Counted from the stretch's first letter, positions 8,700 to 15,549 are shown. The stretch: DNA of 36,422 nucleotides from Dyadobacter frigoris (GCF_005280585.1 NZ_SZVO01000030.1:1-36422); one strand, 5' to 3'. Made by a program: numbers and translations. The notes: generated by a model from the letters alone, not told the origin.

Positions 8700-8757
8700 T
8701 TATGAAACTTTAAAACAGCAGTTTCTTTACATAATTATATTGTTTACATTATTGTTA
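8693..8757. repeat. RIT right terminal inverted repeat
   Basis: It pairs with 5227-5291 at 64 of 65 positions. The outermost six bases TTGTTA (8752-8757) are also target-gene sequence, repeated at 5201-5206. Confidence 0.9.
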
Positions 8758-8831
8758 CCCTTCTCATAAAACGCTAAGAAGTCCGCTTCTGCACCTTCGA
8801 CCAGTTGCTTTACTTTTTGAAATTTTTCCAT
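8752..8831 (-). pseudogene. Histone H1-like gene, 5' part, separated by the RIT insertion
   Basis: From ATG 8831 the minus strand reads MEKFQKVKQLVEGAEADF and LAFYEKGN (26 codons), then enters the RIT terminal repeat. Bacteroidota histone H1-like proteins begin this way and continue KGNKAAGTR; the missing part is at 5101-5200. The protein would bind and compact DNA, possibly silencing or packaging the element. In the present state a 26-residue head plus a few RIT-encoded residues could be made, lacking the basic conserved core. Confidence 0.88.
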
Positions 8832-8946
8832 AGTGGCGATAATTAGAATAAATGAATATTTGACTTGACAGGCGTAAAACTATGCTTTTTTTTCTAAACG
8901 AACTTAAACGGCCTGACGTCTTAACACATGAAAAACTTCCGAAAAA

Positions 8947-9153
8947 CTACTTTCCTGATCTAATCTCAGACTCAGACAATAAATTGGCGACTTGCGAGCA
9001 GATTTCCTTTTTGGATATAAACACCTCATTTATATAATAATAAAAATAAATAAGTAGAACCAATACGGCATTAAATGCAAGTACCAGTGCCGATGGCATA
9101 CTTACTAATTCATAAATATCATCAATGTCTGAGGTTATTTTTAAAATATTCAA
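8947..9153 (-). CDS. Possible small single-pass membrane protein
   Basis: A 68-codon frame with one strong hydrophobic segment (ALVLAFNAVLVLLIYFYYYI) followed by a polar, lysine/glutamate-containing tail. The composition looks protein-like, but the start is TTG (an internal ATG would give 50 residues), there is no clear ribosome-binding site, and I recognise no family. It lies on the same strand as and upstream of the split histone gene. Confidence 0.3.
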   Translation of the reverse strand: MNILKITSDIDDIYELVSMPSALVLAFNAVLVLLIYFYYYINEVFISKKEICSQVANLLSESEIRSGK

Positions 9154-9199
9154 AAGAAGGAGATCCCTTTCATAGAGGGCACTGAAAAAGTCCGTTTAA

Positions 9200-9406
9200 T
9201 TAAATTACGAAAATGGGGAAGTTCATAAATCGTGAACTTCCCCATTTTCTTTGACTTGTATGACGTTTTTTTAACCCAGATTCGGTATAGTCGATTCTAA
9301 AAGCGTCAATTTCAATTATTACATTACCTTTTTTATATCGTTTGTTTTCAAGGTACTTTTTCAGTGCCCTCCTTTCATAAGGCGTAATTCTACAAATAGC
9401 TATCAC
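9200..9406 (-). CDS. Possible small basic protein running through a hairpin
   Basis: A GTG start at 9406 opens a 68-codon basic frame (TPYERRALKKYLENKRYKKG, then NVIIEIDAFRIDYTESGLKK) that looks like real protein. The last 16 codons read through the perfect 17-bp hairpin at 9209-9249, so the 3' end may be altered. The palindrome at 9412-9440 sits 5 nt before the start and could be its operator. The function is unknown. Confidence 0.4.
   Translation of the reverse strand: MIAICRITPYERRALKKYLENKRYKKGNVIIEIDAFRIDYTESGLKKRHTSQRKWGSSRFMNFPIFVI
9209..9249. terminator. Perfect 17-bp stem hairpin, probably a bidirectional terminator
   Basis: GAAAATGGGGAAGTTCA (9209-9225) pairs exactly with 9233-9249 around a 7-nt loop. 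The stem bottom is A/T-rich on both sides, as in terminators that work in both directions. It separates the small frames at 8.9-9.2 kb from those at 9.2-9.4 kb. Confidence 0.6.
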
Positions 9407-9411
9407 ATTAA

Positions 9412-9440
9412 ATCACCTGTTTAAACTCTAAATAGGTGAT
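9412..9440. promoter_or_regulatory. Palindromic operator-like site (18-bp repeat, copy 2)
   Basis: ATCACCTGTTTA and TAAATAGGTGAT enclose AACTC; 11 of 12 positions pair. The internal 18-mer (9420-9437) is identical to 4694-4711, including the loop. The site lies between the GTG of the minus-strand frame and the -7 box of the plus-strand gene at 9498, so it could control both. Confidence 0.55.
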
Positions 9441-9456
9441 TTTGAAAAGCATATTT

Positions 9457-9464
9457 TAAATTTG
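9457..9464 (+). promoter_or_regulatory. Bacteroidota-type -7 box of the 9498 gene
   Basis: TAAATTTG matches TAnnTTTG and lies 33 nt before the ATG at 9498. No TTTG box is found at the usual upstream distance; the palindrome at 9412-9440 occupies that place. Confidence 0.4.
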
Positions 9465-9497
9465 TCATTGTGAAGTTGGAATTTTAAATGTGAAGAG

Positions 9498-9788
9498 ATG
9501 GCTACTACAATTGATATTGCACTGATCTATGATACGGTGCTTGCAAGTCCCGGCATGAGCGAAAATGTGAAAATCAACCTGAGTGTTTCCAGAAAAACAG
9601 TATTGTTATTGACCCAGACCATTGAGAAAGGTTTACAAGCATTTCAAATGAACGAGCAAGGTTCTAATTTTTCTGAATTTGCTGGAAAACAATCCTTGGC
9701 AGAACTGGATGGAATTATTTCAGACTGCCTGCAAAAAGCGGGTCTTACCGAGCTGAATGAAAAACTGAAAACTTTAAACGCCCAATAG
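9498..9788 (+). CDS. Hypothetical protein, 96 aa
   Basis: No family recognised. The sequence is soluble, largely helical and acidic (for example ELDGIISDCLQKAGLTELNE), with no signal peptide or membrane segment. The ATG at 9498 has a weak GAAGAG upstream. The next gene starts 2 nt after its stop, so the two form an operon on the opposite strand to the mobilization and PRTRC genes. Its place between the mobilization and PRTRC blocks suggests an accessory function of the element; nothing more can be said. Confidence 0.75.
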   Translation: MATTIDIALIYDTVLASPGMSENVKINLSVSRKTVLLLTQTIEKGLQAFQMNEQGSNFSEFAGKQSLAELDGIISDCLQKAGLTELNEKLKTLNAQ

Positions 9789-9790
9789 CT

Positions 9791-10261
9791 ATGGAAGAAA
9801 GCAATAGAAATGTGCTGACCTGGAATCAGGCACTTGACAAAGGCTTTAACCCGTCTGACTATCCCTTTCAAACAGAAGCGGTACCACTGGGAGAATTCCC
9901 AGCAACACTGGACTTTAAAATCTGGGCTAAAAAAATCATGGGAATCAGTTGCTTTTTTACCAAGCAGGAGGATCAGACAAAATTTCAATTGACGGTATAT
10001 CGAAGAAGAAGTGATCGACAATACATGCTTGAAAGCTGTGATTCAGATATTGACTTTTCCACGTGCCCGGTCAATGAAAATTACCATATTGAGATGGCTG
10101 TGAATGGGAAAGGAAACATTTCGTTTAAAAATACAGCCTTATTTAATCGCGCGATTTCCCAGCCAAATAAAATGACTGAGACAACAATAAAACTTCTGCC
10201 GGAGTTACATTATAATGTGCCGACACTCCTTTTCAAACCTTCGTATAATCTTGAAAAATGA
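9791..10261 (+). CDS. Hypothetical protein, 156 aa
   Basis: Second gene of the 9.5-10.3 kb operon, beginning 2 nt after its partner. It appears soluble, a mix of strands and helices, with a TWNQALDKGFNPSDYPF start and a middle section of short beta strands (KFQLTVYRRR, YMLESC). No family recognised. A palindrome ACAGGCCTGT followed by TTTTT at 10276-10290 is a plausible terminator. A diverged copy of the last ~16 codons and the sequence behind them is found again at about 11010-11077, so the element once held two related genes here. Confidence 0.78.
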   Translation: MEESNRNVLTWNQALDKGFNPSDYPFQTEAVPLGEFPATLDFKIWAKKIMGISCFFTKQEDQTKFQLTVYRRRSDRQYMLESCDSDIDFSTCPVNENYHIEMAVNGKGNISFKNTALFNRAISQPNKMTETTIKLLPELHYNVPTLLFKPSYNLEK

Positions 10262-10313
10262 TTTTTGATAAAATGGGACAGGCCTGTTTTTGCTTCCAGA
10301 GACGTGAGTAAAA

Positions 10314-10817
10314 TCAGAAACTGTAAATGCCTTCGATCTGTTTAAAATGATTAATGTCATGGCCTGCATAATACGTCGCAATATCCTGAATTGATTCCTT
10401 ACCTCTCTCGGCATGGATTCCATAGTACTGCCACTGTTCTGAATTTAAGCATTCAAACAAAGACAAGTTCCATTGTCGAAGTTCACGAAATAATCGTAAA
10501 GATGATTCCATTTGCATAGATTTATACTTTCCATGCTGTGCCCACTTATCCTGATCGAATGCCTGAATAACAGTACCAGGATCACTAAGAATTAATCTGA
10601 TACGGTAAGCACCTACCAGTTCGTCATCGGCCAGATGGGCAACAATCTCTCTGACGGACCATTTATTCAAAGAGGGACGGACTGATAGTATGTCAGCAGG
10701 TATTCGTTTTACATAAGATTCCAGTTTATCCGGCATTGCAGTCTGAAGATCAAGAATATTTTGACCTTCTATATAACCAAGTATCCGTATTTTATAGTCT
10801 TGAAAGGATTCAGTCAT
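10314..10817 (-). CDS. DinB/YfiT-like metal-binding four-helix-bundle protein
   Basis: 167 aa from ATG 10817 (a TTG at 10832 would add five residues). The DinB-like signature is three histidines: H61 in IVAHLADDE and H143/H147 in YAGHDINHFKQ, with SLNKWSVREIV ahead of the first. These coordinate a divalent metal in related enzymes such as bacillithiol or mycothiol transferases. Many DinB-like proteins have no known substrate. It is a single gene, divergent in function from its surroundings, and lies between a gene and the remnant of that gene's copy, so it may be a later insertion or cargo. Confidence 0.85.
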   Translation of the reverse strand: MTESFQDYKIRILGYIEGQNILDLQTAMPDKLESYVKRIPADILSVRPSLNKWSVREIVAHLADDELVGAYRIRLILSDPGTVIQAFDQDKWAQHGKYKSMQMESSLRLFRELRQWNLSLFECLNSEQWQYYGIHAERGKESIQDIATYYAGHDINHFKQIEGIYSF

Positions 10818-11009
10818 CACAACAGATTTCAATAATTATTTAGCCTTAAATATTTATAATTCTGATCATTAAATTCTTACCGAGAGTAATATTCCGATAA
10901 CTTAGCTCTAATCTTCCTTTACAGAGTCAAAGTAAGTAAATCATAAATCATTTCAAATATACATCCTGTTTATATGGATGCACTATCTTGAAAGTAGCTT
11001 CGGGCGGAG

Positions 11010-11077
11010 TAAAATAATAATGCGCCGACGCTCTTTTTATCAAAACTTTTGTATAATCTTTAAAAATGCCATTTGAT
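11010..11077 (+). pseudogene. Diverged remnant duplicating the 3' end of the 9791 gene
   Basis: This stretch reads GGAGT..ATAATGCGCCGACGCTC and GTATAATCTTTAAAAATG, closely following 10200-10275 (GGAGT..ATAATGTGCCGACACTC, GTATAATCTTGAAAAATG). The likeness extends past the stop codon into TTTGATAAAA. Translated it gives NNAPTLF and LYNL* against YNVPTLLF and SYNLEK*. The upstream part of the copy is gone. Confidence 0.65.
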
Positions 11078-11099
11078 AAAAAGAGCTAGACCGATTTTC

Positions 11100-11152
11100 G
11101 GCTTTCCGGTTTTGCCCCCAGCGATGGGGGTAAAACCGGAAAGCCATTTTTT
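11100..11152. terminator. Strong hairpin at the end of the PRTRC operon
   Basis: GGCTTTCCGGTTTTGCCCCCA pairs with TGGGGGTAAAACCGGAAAGCC around GCGA, 20 of 21 positions. The T-run (TTTTTT, 11147-11152) follows on the plus strand. On the minus strand the hairpin comes 18 nt after the ThiF stop without a T-run. It can isolate the PRTRC operon from plus-strand transcription and protect its 3' end. Confidence 0.75.
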
Positions 11153-11163
11153 CTCGATCTTTG

Positions 11164-11958
11164 TCAAACTTTAACAGGGGTACATTTAAAGTCTTTCAAA
11201 TTCATAAAAAAGCCTCTATTCTCCGTAAATCCCTGCCTAAAAAGGTTCCAAAGTAGACTGGCGGCCATATTGGCAAGCGTTGAATTAATAAAAAGATCCT
11301 GCTTTTCAAGTGCTTCGGCAAGCGAACAGCTTGGGGTGTTGTCCTCTTTTTCAGATTTTGTCAACAGCTGACTATACTCTTCTGTAATCATGGGAAGTTC
11401 TGAAACTGTTTTGTAGACCTTGGAAACAGGTTGTTTGATCTGGCTAATCGTCGAAAGAATAACCTGACCTGTATTTTGTGAATTCCCGCAGTCTATCCAG
11501 TATAGGGGCTTATCACGGTTGTAACGGTTTTGTTCTGCTACGAATTTAAGCACTTTGGCAATTCCAAAGCGGGCTGAGGCCGTATCCACGCAGCTGATAT
11601 AGATGTTAGCGCCTTTTAAAGGATCAGATAATGAGTAATCAAAACGCCGTGGAACCGCTTTCCAGTTGCTGCCAAAGAAGCGGCTAATACGGTTTGTCAA
11701 TGCCACAGCTTTGTTTAGTCCAAGTTCTGAACCTGCAAAAAGCTGCCTGCCCAGATTGGCTTCCGTAATAATATCATCATCAAAAACAGCTACTTGCAGT
11801 CCTGCATGGTTAAGCGCTATCAGTGAATGATTGATCCTTGCAAGGGCAGTCAGCATTTGGCTGCCAGTCCCACCCGCCCCGATCAGGTTAACAGTAAGCG
11901 GGTGTGAAGGATTGATCAGGTAATTGTCCGTAAAATGAACGGCTGTTTGGGTATTCAT
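11164..11958 (-). CDS. PRTRC system ThiF family protein (E1-like)
   Basis: 264 aa, E1/MoeB/ThiF fold: an enzyme type that adenylates the C-terminus of a ubiquitin-like partner. The nucleotide-binding loop GAGGTG is at 27-32, the acidic end of the second strand VFDDD at 58-62, the conserved NLGRQLF at 68-74, and SCVDTASAR around 122-130. C157 in WIDCGNS is a candidate thioester cysteine. Last gene of the operon; its ATG overlaps the stop of protein B by 4 nt. The family is defined by its occurrence with PRTRC (ParB-related, ThiF-related cassette) genes on plasmids and integrative elements. The substrate is unknown; the likely partner here is protein C, which ends in GTKG. Confidence 0.9.
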   Translation of the reverse strand: MNTQTAVHFTDNYLINPSHPLTVNLIGAGGTGSQMLTALARINHSLIALNHAGLQVAVFDDDIITEANLGRQLFAGSELGLNKAVALTNRISRFFGSNWKAVPRRFDYSLSDPLKGANIYISCVDTASARFGIAKVLKFVAEQNRYNRDKPLYWIDCGNSQNTGQVILSTISQIKQPVSKVYKTVSELPMITEEYSQLLTKSEKEDNTPSCSLAEALEKQDLFINSTLANMAASLLWNLFRQGFTENRGFFMNLKDFKCTPVKV

Positions 11959-12671
11959 GGCAATAGGTCTTTAAGGGTTAAACCTGTTTTGATAAGCTTT
12001 GCTACCGGGAATTGACAACCCGTCTGAATCTGGTTTTTCCAGAGCTGCACAACAGGTTCTTTAACCGGACTTTGCCCTTCGATCAGGTGACTGAAATAGG
12101 AACCGAAAAAATACTGCTGCCAACGGCTTATGAAATCTTCAAGGTTATTATGGTTTTCCACATCAACCGTTACTGTTCCCATGCATACGCGCCCGTCAGG
12201 ATGGATGTTGAAAAAGGGCGCTTTGTAAAGGACTGTCTTTTCTGATCGTGTGTTTGGGCTTTTGAGCGCGTACACATACAGATTTTTCACGGATGCCTTC
12301 CAAACCATTGCCGGAATGTTTGCTTTACCATTTGGAATACCTAAACTGTCACAAAAAAGAAAGTCTTGTTTCTGGGCAGGCGTATGCCACACCGCGCAGC
12401 CATCACCCGCCGGATTGATATGCAGGATATTTTGGGGCATCAGTCCCTTCGGCGTGAGAAAACGGCGCGTGAGCTGACTACCCGAGTCCAAGGTTTTGGC
12501 AAGTGACTGGCTTTCCTTGACGCTCAAAGGATGGGCATTTACCGGATGCCCGCTCTCGTCCATCTCATAGGCTTCTACATAAAAGCCATTTGGGTTGGTA
12601 CTGCTTTGATAGAGTACCAGAGCCTTTTTGGGAAAATAAAGTTCTCCGAAATGTGCTGTGATGTCTTTCAC
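11955..12671 (-). CDS. PRTRC system protein B
   Basis: 238 aa, soluble. The segment APFFNIHPDGRVCMGTV around residues 150-166 is typical of PRTRC protein B, with a cysteine at the place where comparative studies have suggested an E2-like fold; this role is not proven. Overlaps its neighbours on both sides by 4 nt (ATGA type), so its translation is coupled to both. The three-gene junction pattern argues for stoichiometric production with the ThiF protein. Confidence 0.88.
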   Translation of the reverse strand: MKDITAHFGELYFPKKALVLYQSSTNPNGFYVEAYEMDESGHPVNAHPLSVKESQSLAKTLDSGSQLTRRFLTPKGLMPQNILHINPAGDGCAVWHTPAQKQDFLFCDSLGIPNGKANIPAMVWKASVKNLYVYALKSPNTRSEKTVLYKAPFFNIHPDGRVCMGTVTVDVENHNNLEDFISRWQQYFFGSYFSHLIEGQSPVKEPVVQLWKNQIQTGCQFPVAKLIKTGLTLKDLLP

Positions 12672-13603
12672 GGGATCTCATTTAAAAGGTTGCATACATT
12701 ACGGATCAGGGCAAAAAGCCTTTTTTCAAAGTTCAAACCATCCGTTAAATCGGTAGTGGTTGCACCGTCATAAATTGTCCAAATCACAGGCTCCTGTATC
12801 GTGCTGCACTCATTGAAGTCGTTATTGACCATTTCTGTCATCTGCTCAAAGAGCCAACCGCTGCTGTCTGCTATGAAAGAGATATATTGCTGCGGCCTGA
12901 TATAGCATTCTTCGCTGTCATTTTCCCGGCCAAAATCCTCCATCTTATCAAAAACCGTTCTTTTGGGATACCGTAAAAAGAGCCCGTATGCCTCGTTGGC
13001 CATAGCATAACACCTGTTTTCAAAATCACCGGAAGGAATAAACCCTTGCAGTCTTTTTTCAAAGCCTTTTAAATGTTTCTTACGGACAATAAGTGTTTTA
13101 ATGCTTTCTCCTATCTGTGCAGCCTCTTCCAGTTCTTTCATATTTTCTAAAAATTCAGACTGCTCCCACCCTTCGGGTTCCTCTGTAAGCCATTCTTCAA
13201 TCATCTGGTAGAGCCAGTACAGATAACTGCTCTGATCGCGGTAAAAGGGTATCTTTACAATCTGGTACAGATAGGCACATACGGATAAAATCAATGCTGC
13301 GCACGGCTGTGTGTCCGTGTGTGTCAAAAGCCTGTGCAGGGGCACAACCGGAATGTAAAACAAAGTGGAGCCGGTATCAAAAACCGTTTTGGTAGCCAGA
13401 ACGGTTTTATTCTTTTTTTGAACTATCAACAGTTTCGTATGCGGGTTTGCGTTTTCAATTTTCAGACTTGCGTGCCAGTGCGCCAGAAGCACATTGTACG
13501 GATAGGCTTTATCTGCTCTATCTACTGGCTCAAAATGATAAGCCTTTGCAAGATTGGAAAGCGAGCTAAAAAAATCCCTTTCTATGTTTCTGCCGTTTGG
13601 CAT
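12668..13603 (-). CDS. Unknown PRTRC-operon protein between proteins C and B
   Basis: The open frame goes back to 13762 (364 aa), but its first ~40 codons overlap a well-placed 56-codon gene in another frame. I prefer ATG 13603, giving 311 aa; the start is uncertain. The protein is soluble and helical, with a long acidic middle (EEWLTEEPEGWEQSEF), and no motif that I recognise. It occupies the place where other PRTRC cassettes have further lettered proteins (such as F), but I cannot confirm homology. It overlaps the start of protein B by 4 nt. Confidence 0.75.
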   Translation of the reverse strand: MPNGRNIERDFFSSLSNLAKAYHFEPVDRADKAYPYNVLLAHWHASLKIENANPHTKLLIVQKKNKTVLATKTVFDTGSTLFYIPVVPLHRLLTHTDTQPCAALILSVCAYLYQIVKIPFYRDQSSYLYWLYQMIEEWLTEEPEGWEQSEFLENMKELEEAAQIGESIKTLIVRKKHLKGFEKRLQGFIPSGDFENRCYAMANEAYGLFLRYPKRTVFDKMEDFGRENDSEECYIRPQQYISFIADSSGWLFEQMTEMVNNDFNECSTIQEPVIWTIYDGATTTDLTDGLNFEKRLFALIRNVCNLLNEIP

Positions 13604-13644
13604 GATGGATTCGTCGACACTGCAAAGCGGCAGAAAACGGCGGC

Positions 13645-13815
13645 TTAAAAAATCATGGGTAGAAGGCTCAGTGGCGCGCTGACTGCTTTGTCTTTCTGCG
13701 CCGCGTCCCGTAAACGGTTCAGCTCTGCTGAAAACCGTGCGATGTTGTGGTATAGCTTGCATAAATCTTGATTTTCGGGCGGTGTGATCCTGCCCGCCGT
13801 TTTGATTATTTTCAT
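13645..13815 (-). CDS. Small 56-aa ORF in the PRTRC operon
   Basis: ATG 13815 lies 3 nt after the stop of PRTRC protein C. The frame reads MKIIKTAGRITPPENQDLCK, then LYHNIARFSAELNRLRDAAQ, and ends after SLLPMIF. It looks like a real helical peptide and keeps the tight spacing of the operon, better than the alternative N-terminus of the downstream gene. It may be an independent small protein, or the N-terminus of the next protein separated by a frameshift. No family recognised. Confidence 0.55.
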   Translation of the reverse strand: MKIIKTAGRITPPENQDLCKLYHNIARFSAELNRLRDAAQKDKAVSAPLSLLPMIF

Positions 13816-13818
13816 GTT

Positions 13819-14037
13819 TTAGCCTTTTGTTCCGATCACGGAAGTAAAAGTATACTGGACGGTATCATCTGTAATAACCGGCCCCGAGACGGTGGCCGTA
13901 GTCAGGATAGGATAAGTAGCGCAGTAAAAGTTGAGTACAGCCTGCGGACTGAAGGATACCTCGGGGTCGGAAAGCTGAATTTTCTGGCCTTTGCCTTCCA
14001 TGATAAAGACCCTTAGCAAATGGTTTGTGGTTAACAT
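13819..14037 (-). CDS. PRTRC system protein C
   Basis: 72 aa, the family's usual size. It shows the family pattern: a strand with FIMEG, LSDPEVSFSPQAVLNFY, the YPILTTATVSGP segment, and a C-terminal FTSVIGTKG. The small beta-grasp-like pattern and glycine end have led to the suggestion that it is the ubiquitin-like member of the system. Processing of the terminal glycine has not been shown. It lies 26 nt after protein E. Confidence 0.88.
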   Translation of the reverse strand: MLTTNHLLRVFIMEGKGQKIQLSDPEVSFSPQAVLNFYCATYPILTTATVSGPVITDDTVQYTFTSVIGTKG

Positions 14038-14063
14038 AGCTGATTTGGTTTAATGGGTTTTAC

Positions 14064-14576
14064 CTAAAATAATTGCGGCTGACTGAATTTGGCGGTCAGT
14101 TCCGCGCGGCGTTTGCGGATGATTTCCGCTTTGCCCTCAAATTCGCCCGGATCAGGGAGTTTGATAAAAGCCTCCCTGAATTTACCTTCGGCTGTAAGTG
14201 CATCAACTGTTTTCATCGCTGCATCATACTTAATGGTTTTTTCTGCCTGCTCTTTTTGCTGCCTGGTCTGCTCTGCCTTCGCCATTTGAGACTGTTTTTC
14301 AGCCTGATCCTTCTGAACCATAAAGGCTTCCATGTTGCTAAACAAAGCTGCGGTTTGTTGTACCGGTGAGGTAAGCGCAGTAAAAAACCCTTCGTCAAGT
14401 TCTGGCACTGTGCCTTTCAGGATGATGGGCGGCACGAGTTTCGCCGCTTCATCGCCGCATGTACTGCTAAAAAGTACGGATACCATCAGTTTGTTATCCT
14501 GTAAGGGTTTCACTGTGATTTGCCACTGGCCGCTACTGGCAAGAGCGGTCAGGTTTTGAAAGAATTCCGTTTTCAT
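14064..14576 (-). CDS. PRTRC system protein E
   Basis: 170 aa. The N-terminal half (MKTEFFQNLTALASSGQWQI, then LVPPIILKGTVPELDEGFF) is the conserved globular part. Residues 85-125 form an alanine/glutamine/lysine-rich coiled coil, and the C-terminal part (KFREAFIKLPDPGEFEGKAE) is a helical hairpin. Its function is unknown; family membership rests on the PELDEGFF region and on its position ahead of protein C. The coiled coil suggests it assembles with other members. Confidence 0.85.
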   Translation of the reverse strand: MKTEFFQNLTALASSGQWQITVKPLQDNKLMVSVLFSSTCGDEAAKLVPPIILKGTVPELDEGFFTALTSPVQQTAALFSNMEAFMVQKDQAEKQSQMAKAEQTRQQKEQAEKTIKYDAAMKTVDALTAEGKFREAFIKLPDPGEFEGKAEIIRKRRAELTAKFSQPQLF

Positions 14577-14587
14577 GTTTTTACAGT

Positions 14588-14812
14588 TTAAATGACATTA
14601 TCAGGTTCGTTCTTTTGAGCAGTAGAATCCACATCAGACCTAAGCTTCAAGAGCTTGGTATGCAGGTCTGCCCAGTAGATTTTCAATTCATCATCCTGTT
14701 TACCGAACTCTGCATCCGTATGCCGGTAATCTTTAAATAAGGCTGCCTGTATTATGGCTGCGGGTAAATCCGTTACCGCTATCATTTGACCTTTGTTATC
14801 TATAATGCGCAT
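14588..14812 (-). CDS. Hypothetical protein, 74 aa
   Basis: A small soluble acidic helical protein (YWADLHTKLLKLRSDVD) ending 11 nt before protein E. The N-terminal MRIIDNKGQMIAVTDLPAAI and FKDYRHTDAEFGKQDDELKI resemble small accessory proteins often found ahead of PRTRC E in Bacteroidota, but I have no family name. Start ATG 14812. Confidence 0.7.
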   Translation of the reverse strand: MRIIDNKGQMIAVTDLPAAIIQAALFKDYRHTDAEFGKQDDELKIYWADLHTKLLKLRSDVDSTAQKNEPDNVI

Positions 14813-14854
14813 GGCCGGTAATTGAGATGTAAAAAAATGTTGTTTTAGTGGTTT

Positions 14855-15518
14855 TCAGTCTTCTTCTGCCAATGCTTCCAAATGAAATGCGGGTTCGCCT
14901 GCTATGGTAAAATGATACTCATTCGCTGTAATTGTTTCCGCTACGCTTTGCTCACTGGTCAAAAATTCACACTCTATTTGCAGGCTTTTATACAAATAAT
15001 CGTTAAGCGTTTCCGCCGTCTTTTGAAACCAGTTTTCCAGATATGAAAAGGCACTCTCAATGTTGGGAAAGTTCCTGAATGAATTGTAATTCCAATCCAG
15101 ACAGGCTGCAATACCCGTGCTGCTTCTGTGGGCGTTGACGTTTGCTGAAACATCAATAACTCCTTTTTTGATCAGAGAAATAAGACGATCAGACACATCC
15201 GGCGCATTTATATCCAGGTCAGATTCAGGCATTAACTCGCTCCAAGCCAGTTCCTTAACAGCTTCCATGAGTTTCACAAGATCAACATCCGCCCGGAAAC
15301 TACTGCCCGTCACCCTGAGAGTAGAAACCCTTGAAATGTAGATTCTTAGGCTCGACCGTCATACCCAATAAAGCACAAAGCTTTGTGAAATGATCATAGC
15401 TGTATTCGTACCAAAAACTATAATCCACATTGATGTTGCTCAGCTTTTGGGTAACCTGTTTTTGTGTCTGTTGCGGTAGCTCTTCAAAGCTATAAAGTGT
15501 GATAGTTATCTTTTTCAT
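14855..15518 (-). pseudogene. Phage/plasmid accessory protein with a central frameshift
   Basis: Two overlapping frames make one protein. The first, from ATG 15518 (MKKITITLYSFEELPQQTQ), ends FKGFYSQGDGQ*. The second resumes SFRADVDLVK and continues to 14855. Skipping one C near 15305 gives FYSQGDGSSFRADVD, the conserved centre of a phage and plasmid family whose N-terminus resembles proteins annotated as antitoxin-like. The second half also fits: ECEFLTSEQSVAETITANEY is the family's C-terminal signature. The whole protein would be about 220 aa. The function is unknown. A sequencing error or a programmed frameshift at GGGCAG cannot be excluded. Confidence 0.75.
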
Positions 15519-15549
15519 GATTTCTGGTTTTTTAATTAACCGGTTGAAA

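Larger units (their letters stand above)
5201..8757 (-). mobile_element. Recombinase-in-trio (RIT) element inserted in a histone H1-like gene
   Basis: Three consecutive tyrosine recombinase genes on one strand (starts 8591, 7333, 6368) are packed with a 20-nt overlap and a 5-nt gap. They are bounded by inverted repeats of 65 bp with one mismatch (5227-5291 and 8693-8757). This layout is that of published RIT elements, in which three different recombinases move as a unit. The direct repeat TTGTTA is found at both limits (5201-5206 and 8752-8757). Removing everything between, plus one repeat copy, restores a 59-codon histone frame, so the boundaries are supported by the target gene itself. All three recombinases keep their catalytic residues, so the element may be mobile. 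Confidence 0.9.
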
